Assembly: GCA_003507115.1 (NCBI GenBank)
Contig: DNWN01000038.1
Span: 1 to 7,431 of the forward strand
Direction of reading: 5' to 3'
Origin: Cryomorphaceae bacterium
GTDB taxonomy: Bacteria > Bacteroidota > Bacteroidia > Flavobacteriales > Schleiferiaceae
DNA: 7,431 bases
Shown here: piece by piece, positions 1 through 5,364 of the stretch
Layout: the number at the start of each line of letters is the position of its first letter
Numbering within the stretch: the first letter of the stretch is position 1
The notes under the pieces: model-generated
What the model saw: the letters and a program-made list of their open reading frames with translations, nothing else
The model's database searches: none
What the model was told of the DNA's origin: nothing
Made by a program: the position numbers and the translations under genes

Positions 1-1049
1 ATGATGACAATCTGAAAAACGAGCTGAATCAAGCGTTCGACTTCTCTGATGTCCAACAAGAGGGCAAGAAGATGACCTGGGAGATGGCTACCTTCTCCGA
101 GCTTCCGCTGGCCGGTATTATCCCATTTGTCACGGATCTTCAGTCACGCGTTCGACGCATGGAAGCCAAATCCATCGAACACCTATACTCGTCCATTGAT
201 GCACAAACGATCAAGTTTGACGGGGTGCGTGCTGTAGTCATGCCTACGAACGGAACCTTCGTTACCCAAGGGGGTACTTACGAAGCCGACGTGTTCTTGG
301 CCGCCTACAACAGCGGAAATAACCCTGAATTCGGGGGCATTACCCCCAGCGCGGTGGAAAGTGGTGTCGGCAAGCTCCGCCTACCTGCTTCCGGTGTTGG
401 AGAAAAGAAATTGTCCGGCACGATGCAGCTTCCTGGTAGCGAGACCGTCTACACGTACGACGTGGTCTACACCGTAGCGCCTCCGATGGTCGTTATCTCC
501 CCTTCTAAGATGAACGTACTCTACCGCAACGTAGACAACCCCTTAGAAATCTCTGTTCCCGGCGTCGCACCGAAGGACTTAATCGTTTCAGGCCCTGGAG
601 TAACTGGCAGCAACGGCAACTACATGGCTGACGTGACCAAGATTTCTGGCAAGGAAGTCGTCATCAACGTCCGAGTAAAGCAGCCCGACGGGAAAACACG
701 AGGCGCAGGTTCCAAGGAATTCCGAATCAAGGGCCTTCCTCAGGCTGCGGGTATGGTATTCAAGAAGTCGGAAGGCATTATGTCCGCTTCTTTGTTAAGC
801 CGTGCAGAAATAGAAGCGGGGTACGTCGATTTTCCCTTTGACCTTCCGCTTAAAGTTGTGGCCTTTGAATTGAAAATGGATGGTCAACCTCCCATTCAAG
901 TTCAAGGAAATACCATCCCAAGCACCGCGCGCGAGCTTATTACCCGCTTGCGTCCCGGTAGCACCGTGAGTATCCGTAAAATTGTGGCCACAACGCCCAA
1001 AGGAACGCGCGTTTCCAACGTGGGTATCATCTCTATTGACGTCCAGTAA
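1..1049 (+). CDS. gldM: GldM, C-terminal part (type IX secretion/gliding motor protein), 5' end outside window
   Basis: The reading frame is open from base 3, so the gene enters from the left; 348 residues are visible and the N-terminal transmembrane helix and first periplasmic region are missing. GldM spans the inner membrane with GldL and projects into the periplasm, carrying energy to the GldK/GldN ring of the type IX secretion system. The visible part begins in the helical first periplasmic domain (residues 1-68, with the family-like stretch LPLAGIIPFVTDLQ near 34-47). Beta-rich domains follow: one with the hallmark AVVMP and YEADVFLAAYNSG, a second opening with VAPPMVVISPSKMNVLYRNV and DNPLEISVPG (about 159-187), and a last domain after FRIKGLP. 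Family members are usually about 510-530 residues, so roughly two thirds is present. Only two bases separate it from gldN, so the two are surely co-transcribed. The identification rests on remembered family motifs, not on a search. Confidence 0.93.
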   Translation, partial: DDNLKNELNQAFDFSDVQQEGKKMTWEMATFSELPLAGIIPFVTDLQSRVRRMEAKSIEHLYSSIDAQTIKFDGVRAVVMPTNGTFVTQGGTYEADVFLAAYNSGNNPEFGGITPSAVESGVGKLRLPASGVGEKKLSGTMQLPGSETVYTYDVVYTVAPPMVVISPSKMNVLYRNVDNPLEISVPGVAPKDLIVSGPGVTGSNGNYMADVTKISGKEVVINVRVKQPDGKTRGAGSKEFRIKGLPQAAGMVFKKSEGIMSASLLSRAEIEAGYVDFPFDLPLKVVAFELKMDGQPPIQVQGNTIPSTARELITRLRPGSTVSIRKIVATTPKGTRVSNVGIISIDVQ

Positions 1050-1051
1050 TT

Positions 1052-1876
1052 ATGAAAAAAATTCTTTGCCTTCTCGCCTTTGCGCTCTCCGTAGCCGCTT
1101 TTGGCCAGGTCATCACTCCAGAAGATGATGGCTTGATTCCGAAGAGCGACATTCACTACGCGAACACCCGGGTCGTCCCGTATCCTTTTCTGCGTCAAGA
1201 TGACATGATGTGGTCAAGTCGTCATTGGGAGCGTATTCACGTCCAAGAGAAGCTCAATCATCCCCTCTACTACCCTGTAGTGCCCTTGCCAGACCGCAAG
1301 TCCATGTTTGATGTCATTAAGGATGCCATCATGACCGAAGGAAGTATTCGGGAGGTCTATCGTGATGACTTATTTGAGATGTACCTGACTCCTCAAGAGG
1401 TGGCCCAGATTCTCATTCGTGTCGACACGTTGCGCGATCCAGATGATCCCAGTGTGATCCTGGCCGTAGACTCCATCGAATTGAAATCTCCCAACGTCAT
1501 CGCATGGGAGATCAAATCCGATTGGTACTTTGACAAGCAGCGCGGAGAAATGAAGAGCCGAATCATTGGCCTTTCTCCTGTCGTCCAGGATCCCCAAACT
1601 CAAGAGATTTATAACATTTTCTGGATTTGGTTCCCTGATGCACGCCAAGCTTTGTCTACGAACATCGCCTACAATCCAGATAACAATACACGTCGTTTGA
1701 CCTTCGATCAAATTCTTCAAATGCGCTACTTCAACTCCGTCGTGTTTAAAGAAGACAATGTCTACGACCGCTTAATCAAAGACTACAAGCAAAACCGCCC
1801 CATGGAGCAATTGCTGGAGTCTCGTCGCATCCGCGAGGAATTGCGCGACTATGAGCACAATTTGTGGCAGTTCTAA
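1052..1876 (+). CDS. gldN: GldN, type IX secretion/gliding motility protein
   Basis: This 274-residue exported protein belongs to the GldN/PorN family. It works in the periplasm, where GldN binds the lipoprotein GldK to form the ring under the outer membrane and contacts the periplasmic end of GldM. A signal peptide is clear: Lys2-Lys3, a hydrophobic stretch at residues 4-17, and a likely cut before Gln19, the glutamine at +1 common in Bacteroidota. There is no lipobox. Family-like stretches are DDMMWSSRHWERIHVQEKLN (50-69) followed by HPLYYP (70-75), IREVYRDDLFEMYLTPQEV (99-117), the aromatic NIFWIWFPD (188-196) and MRYFNSVVFKEDNVYDRLIK (224-243). Length is normal for short GldN proteins. 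The start follows the gldM stop by two bases and has no Shine-Dalgarno. A strong terminator follows the stop, so this is the last gene of the operon. Confidence 0.93.
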   Translation: MKKILCLLAFALSVAAFGQVITPEDDGLIPKSDIHYANTRVVPYPFLRQDDMMWSSRHWERIHVQEKLNHPLYYPVVPLPDRKSMFDVIKDAIMTEGSIREVYRDDLFEMYLTPQEVAQILIRVDTLRDPDDPSVILAVDSIELKSPNVIAWEIKSDWYFDKQRGEMKSRIIGLSPVVQDPQTQEIYNIFWIWFPDARQALSTNIAYNPDNNTRRLTFDQILQMRYFNSVVFKEDNVYDRLIKDYKQNRPMEQLLESRRIREELRDYEHNLWQF

Positions 1877-1893
1877 GGTGAACTACCTTCTTC

Positions 1894-1921
1894 AAAAAGG
1901 CCGCATTTGCGGCCTTTTTTA
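1894..1921 (+). terminator. Rho-independent terminator after gldN
   Basis: A perfect 11-bp stem (AAAAAGGCCGC at 1894-1904 pairing with GCGGCCTTTTT at 1909-1919) encloses the four-base loop ATTT and runs into a T tract (1914-1920). It begins 17 bases after the gldN stop, as expected for the end of the gldKLMN operon. The A tract on the other side makes it able to work on the minus strand as well, but no minus-strand gene ends here. The oddity is its closeness to the next start codon, at 1934. Confidence 0.93.
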
Positions 1922-1933
1922 TTCTCCCCTTGA

Positions 1934-2932
1934 ATGCGCATTGGAATACTAGGACAAGGATTAGCCGGCACGGCCCTCGCATGGCACGCGCATTGGGCCG
2001 GGTATGAGGTGCACCTTTTTGACCGCGGACAGCAGGATGGTGCTTCCTGGGTAGCCGCCGGATTGGTAAATCCCATCGTTCTGAAGCGCAAGCGCCTAGT
2101 CCATGAGGCCCACCATCACGTCATCGCCATGGATGCGTTCTATGCACGCGTCGCGAATGAATTGAGTACATCGCTCTTTTTCCCCGGCCCTGTGCACGAA
2201 TTACTGCCTGATACGGCCTCCGTGCGCGCATGGGAAGATTTGGGCTTAGAAGCCTCCTTTGCCCCTTTTATCGGCCCTCTATATGACTTGCCCCACCCGG
2301 CATTGCAAGGTCAGGCCCTCGGGGAAGTGCTACAAAGCCGGCGATTGCGTGTTCCGCACTACTTGACCGCGAGCCGAGACTTTTTCGCGGTACAGCATCA
2401 CGTTCATGGTGGGGCGGTCGATACATTGACTGTAGCGAATGGGCAGATTTGCATACAAGGCCAGCTCGTGGATGCTTGTGTACTGGCCGAGGGATACCCC
2501 GGAACATGGACGGAAACATTCTTCGGCCCCCTTCCTTTTGCCCCTACCCGGGGAGAAGGACTGCGGATTTCTTGGGTTGGGGATGCCTTACACCAAGCCA
2601 TTCACAAAAACATGTTCCTCCTGCCTGATGGAGATAATCACTATCAGGCGGGGTCCACCTATGCGTGGGATCACATAACCTCCGGCCCAACGCAGGCAGC
2701 AAGGGAGGAGATTTTAGTGAAGCTACAGGGGTGGTTTTCCCAGGATGTGCGTGTGGTTGATCATTGGGTTGGCATTCGTCCGACGATGCAAGACCGGCAA
2801 CCCCGATGGGGCTGGCATCCGGATTACCCGCAACTGGGTTTTCTCAATGGCTTAGGATCGCGAGGGGCATTGACTTCGCCCTTGCTCAGTCAGCGTTTGT
2901 GGGCATCTCTTGTGGCAGCGGCGGGATCGTAG
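1934..2932 (+). CDS. DAO-type FAD-dependent oxidoreductase, substrate unknown
   Basis: This 332-residue, apparently cytosolic flavoprotein resembles the D-amino-acid oxidase/ThiO/MnmC-C fold group. At the N terminus the FAD-binding Rossmann motif is MRIGILGQGLAG (glycines 7, 9 and 12), and the second strand ends in acidic Asp30 in VHLFDRG, which should bind the FAD ribose. The DAO-like ASWVAAGLVNPIV follows at 38-50. The C-terminal signature is also present: VGIRPTMQDRQP at 279-290, then GFLNGLGSRGALTSPLLSQR at 302-321. No signal peptide or membrane segment is seen. The start is fixed by an in-frame TGA directly before the ATG (1931-1933), and the Rossmann strand begins at residue 2. There is no Shine-Dalgarno. 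The substrate cannot be told: amine or amino acid oxidation is family knowledge, not visible here. It is not full-length MnmC, because the methyltransferase half is absent. Its 3' end overlaps the convergent DUF983 gene. Confidence 0.85.
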   Translation: MRIGILGQGLAGTALAWHAHWAGYEVHLFDRGQQDGASWVAAGLVNPIVLKRKRLVHEAHHHVIAMDAFYARVANELSTSLFFPGPVHELLPDTASVRAWEDLGLEASFAPFIGPLYDLPHPALQGQALGEVLQSRRLRVPHYLTASRDFFAVQHHVHGGAVDTLTVANGQICIQGQLVDACVLAEGYPGTWTETFFGPLPFAPTRGEGLRISWVGDALHQAIHKNMFLLPDGDNHYQAGSTYAWDHITSGPTQAAREEILVKLQGWFSQDVRVVDHWVGIRPTMQDRQPRWGWHPDYPQLGFLNGLGSRGALTSPLLSQRLWASLVAAAGS

Positions 2933-3288
2933 TGCACAAAAAAGTTCAGGTAGGTGATTCGGCTCAAGCGAAACAGATAGGGGCCTAGCATCACCAGCAA
3001 ACCGGTTAGAATACCAATCGTTGGCCACATCCCGAGACCAAAAATCACTGCCGCTAGGAGGTATGTGGCCACAAAGAGGGCGACCGTATAGCCATAAGAC
3101 ACGTACATGGCTCCGTAATAAAAATTGGGTTCTGGCTCGGTGGCTTCCCCACATACCGGACAATTGGGATGCATCTTGCCCATATTCCTCAGGTGATACG
3201 GATTTGAATCCAAAAACAACACCCCCTCTAGACACTTTGGGCATTTTCCCTGGAAAATGGATTGAAGTTTCGGCCGTAAATCAAACAT
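2890..3288 (-). CDS. DUF983 family small zinc-ribbon membrane protein
   Basis: With the start chosen here the protein has 132 residues. An N-terminal cytosolic zinc-ribbon-like unit has two CxxC pairs, CPKC (16-19) and CPVC (43-46), with the DUF983-like context FQGKCPKCLEGVLF. PEPNFYYGAMYVSYGY then leads into two hydrophobic helices (about 62-85 and 88-106) and a basic end, LFRLSRITYLNFFVHYDP. This matches the order expected of DUF983, a widespread family with no established function; a metal-dependent membrane role is only inference. An in-frame ATG at 3345 would add 19 residues, but the family core starts close to MFDLRPKLQSIF, so I prefer 3288. The last 14 codons and the stop lie inside the 3' end of the oxidoreductase gene, beyond the usual family core. 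It is divergent from the ABC-F gene, with 83 bases between the starts. Confidence 0.82.
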   Translation of the reverse strand: MFDLRPKLQSIFQGKCPKCLEGVLFLDSNPYHLRNMGKMHPNCPVCGEATEPEPNFYYGAMYVSYGYTVALFVATYLLAAVIFGLGMWPTIGILTGLLVMLGPYLFRLSRITYLNFFVHYDPAAATRDAHKR

Positions 3289-3355
3289 GGGGCAAAGATT
3301 TGCAAATGGTGGGAAGAACTTTGTAAAGGTAGGTCGCAGCCTCACAGGGGAATGT

Positions 3356-3363
3356 TACTTTTG
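3356..3363 (+). promoter_or_regulatory. Possible Bacteroidota -7 promoter box before the ABC-F gene
   Basis: TACTTTTG matches the Bacteroidota -7 consensus TAnnTTTG at every fixed position and lies in the divergent 83-base intergenic region (3289-3371), where a promoter is required. Against it, no TTTG -33 box lies at the usual spacing; the nearest, at 3320-3323, is 32 bases upstream. It would also start transcription only a few bases before the ATG at 3372. The match may be chance. Confidence 0.3.
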
Positions 3364-3371
3364 TCAGCCAA

Positions 3372-5354
3372 ATGCTGAGCGTACATCAAGTTGGTCTCGC
3401 CTTCGGGGGAACAGACCTTTTCAAGGATATTTCTTTTCTAGTCAATTCTGGAGAACGGATTGGTCTCGTGGGCCGAAATGGCGCCGGGAAGTCCACTTTA
3501 TTGAAGCTTATTGCTGGGCATTATGCCCCAGACACAGGCAAAATTTCGACTCCAACAGGCTTCAAAATTGGGTTCCTTACGCAGGACATGCCTCCAAAGC
3601 CAACTACGACGGTTTGGGAAGAAGCTGCGTCCAGTTTTATCGAGATTAAAAAACTCGAAGCACAGATTGAAGCCTGGAATGAGGCGCTGGCAACTCGGAC
3701 CGATTATGAGTCGAGTAGTTATATGACCCTCATTGAAGATTTGACGCACGCCCAAGAGGAATATATGATGCTCGGAGGCTACACCTATCAGGCCGACATG
3801 GAGCGCGTCTTGATGGGTTTGGGCTTTCTATCCGCCGATTTTCACAAGCCCCTCAGCACCTTTAGCGGGGGCTGGCAAATGCGCGTGGAATTGGCCAAGA
3901 TTCTGATGCAGAACAACGACCTGCTTCTATTGGACGAGCCCACCAACCACCTCGATATCGAGAGTATCCTCTGGTTGGAGCAATTCCTCAGCGACAGTTC
4001 CCAGGCCGTCATTCTCGTTTCGCACGACCGGACCTTCTTGAATAATGCCACGACGCGCACGATAGAGATTGTCTTGGGCAAGAGTTACGATTTCCCTTGC
4101 CCGTATTACAGATATTTAAGTCTCCGAGCCGAAATCCGCGAGAAACAACGCCAAGCAAAAGCGAACCAAGACAAGGAAATTAAAGCCACCGAACAGCTGA
4201 TCGAACGTTTCCGGTATAAAGCTTCCAAAGCTTCGTTTGCCCAAAGCCTCATCAAAAAGCTTGACAAGGTGGACATCATTGAAGTGGATGATGAGGATAC
4301 CCGCAGCATGCGCTTTAAGTTTCCCCCGGCCCCTCATTCCGGCAAGGTGGTTGTTCGAATGGAGGGCATACATAAACATTACGACGAAAAGCACGTATTG
4401 CGGGGCCTGGACTTAGAGTTGGTGCGGGGCCAGAAAGTGGCTTTTGTCGGCCAAAACGGCCAGGGCAAGTCCACACTCGTCAAAATTCTCGCAGAAAATT
4501 TGAAGCATGAAGGCTCGCTTGAATGGGGCCACCAGGTGCAATTAGGGTATTATGCTCAAAATCAAGCCGAAGCGTTAGATGGGAGCAAGACGGTTCTAGC
4601 TACCATCGAAGAAGCGGCGCCTGAAGAACTTCGGAAGTCTGCGCGCAAGCTCTTGGGCAACTTTATGTTTGCAGGGGATGACGTTGAAAAGAAAGTCAGT
4701 GTCCTGTCCGGTGGAGAACGGGGACGTTTGGCCCTCTGTCAGCTGATGCTAAACCCCATCAATTTGTTGATTTTGGACGAGCCGACCAACCACCTGGATA
4801 TGCAAGCCAAGGACGTTCTCAAACAGTCCCTCGAATCATACGAAGGCACATTAGTGGTTGTTTCCCACGACCGAGAATTCCTCCATGGTCTAGCCAACAT
4901 GACCTATGAGTTTAAGGAGGGCAAGATCAAGCAATACCTCGGAGGCATTGAATACTTCCTGGAGCAACGAAAAATGCAGTCCATGCGGGAGGTTGAACTT
5001 CAGCAAGACGTCAAAAAACAATTGAAAGCGGATGCTGCGGCCAAGAACTTGAAGGACGCAAAGGCCCCCAAGGCCACCCGCGAAGCCGTAAAAGTGGCCG
5101 AAAAGGATCTTCGGTCAGCGGAACGCGAAGAAAAAAAGGCCCAAGAGCTTTTTGAGAAGGCCCATGCCGCCTTGGATGCCGTGGACCAGCTGATGGCCAA
5201 TCCGGTGGAATTCAAAAAAGTTTCGAGCGAACCGGACTTCTATGCGCGCTACGAAGCCCTTCAAAAGGAGTCTGAACGAACATTTGGGCTTTGGGAAAAA
5301 GCGAGTGCCGAGCTGGAGCGCTGCCAAAAGGCATGGGAAGCGATTGCGCCCTAA
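3372..5354 (+). CDS. ABC-F family ATPase (ribosome-associated, Uup/YheS-like)
   Basis: This 660-residue soluble protein has two ABC ATPase domains and no membrane segment, the layout of ABC-F proteins, which bind the ribosomal E site and act on stalled or slow translation. Domain 1 shows Walker A GRNGAGKST (34-42), signature FSGGWQ (164-169), Walker B LLLLDEPTNHLD (184-195) and the switch histidine in VSHDR (His218). The interdomain linker (about 245-325) is helical and basic, with RYKASKASFAQSLIKKLDK at 281-299, the family's P-site tRNA interaction motif. Domain 2 has GQNGQGKST (360-368), LSGGE (445-449), LLILDEPTNHLD (465-476) and VSHD (497-500). Residues 535-660 are highly charged (EKDLRSAEREEKKAQELFEK) and should form a C-terminal coiled coil. 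Both catalytic glutamates (189 and 470) are intact. The linker shows no large insertion of the antibiotic-resistance type, so a housekeeping factor is more likely. The exact subfamily is uncertain. Confidence 0.92.
   Translation: MLSVHQVGLAFGGTDLFKDISFLVNSGERIGLVGRNGAGKSTLLKLIAGHYAPDTGKISTPTGFKIGFLTQDMPPKPTTTVWEEAASSFIEIKKLEAQIEAWNEALATRTDYESSSYMTLIEDLTHAQEEYMMLGGYTYQADMERVLMGLGFLSADFHKPLSTFSGGWQMRVELAKILMQNNDLLLLDEPTNHLDIESILWLEQFLSDSSQAVILVSHDRTFLNNATTRTIEIVLGKSYDFPCPYYRYLSLRAEIREKQRQAKANQDKEIKATEQLIERFRYKASKASFAQSLIKKLDKVDIIEVDDEDTRSMRFKFPPAPHSGKVVVRMEGIHKHYDEKHVLRGLDLELVRGQKVAFVGQNGQGKSTLVKILAENLKHEGSLEWGHQVQLGYYAQNQAEALDGSKTVLATIEEAAPEELRKSARKLLGNFMFAGDDVEKKVSVLSGGERGRLALCQLMLNPINLLILDEPTNHLDMQAKDVLKQSLESYEGTLVVVSHDREFLHGLANMTYEFKEGKIKQYLGGIEYFLEQRKMQSMREVELQQDVKKQLKADAAAKNLKDAKAPKATREAVKVAEKDLRSAEREEKKAQELFEKAHAALDAVDQLMANPVEFKKVSSEPDFYARYEALQKESERTFGLWEKASAELERCQKAWEAIAP
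3930..3958 (+). repeat. Direct repeat copy 1, Walker B of ABC domain 1
   Basis: These 29 bases, coding for the Walker B segment LDEPTNHLD of the first ATPase domain, match 4773-4801 at 27 of 29 positions. The two differences are silent third-position C/G changes. The copies are in the same orientation and about 840 bases apart. The match comes from the ancient domain duplication plus the same codon preference, not from a mobile element. Confidence 0.7.
4773..4801 (+). repeat. Direct repeat copy 2, Walker B of ABC domain 2
   Basis: This is the partner of the 29-base segment at 3930-3958, encoding the Walker B segment LDEPTNHLD of the second ATPase domain. It is the longest near-identical direct repeat I noticed in the window. 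Confidence 0.7.
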
Positions 5355-5364
5355 CTTTACTCAT

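Noticed and set aside
2439..2988. Plus-strand alternative frames inside the oxidoreductase gene (2439-2678 and 2764-2988)
   Set aside because: They contain no domain motifs and lie in other frames of a gene with clear family signatures at both ends.
3324..3331. Minus-strand TACCTTTA as a -7 box for the DUF983 gene
   Set aside because: It misses the final G of TAnnTTTG and no TTTG element lies at the right distance upstream.
3289..3345. N-terminal extension of the DUF983 protein from an upstream ATG at 3345
   Set aside because: The extra 19 residues lack the family core, and the shorter start leaves room for a promoter in the divergent region.
3021..3649. Plus-strand open frames across the DUF983 gene and the start of the ABC-F gene
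   Set aside because: They are antisense to, or in a different frame from, well-supported genes and have no recognisable features.
5242..5364. Longer phosphatase starting inside the ABC-F gene
   Set aside because: The added residues are basic and featureless, while residue 42 of that frame begins a standard signal peptide.
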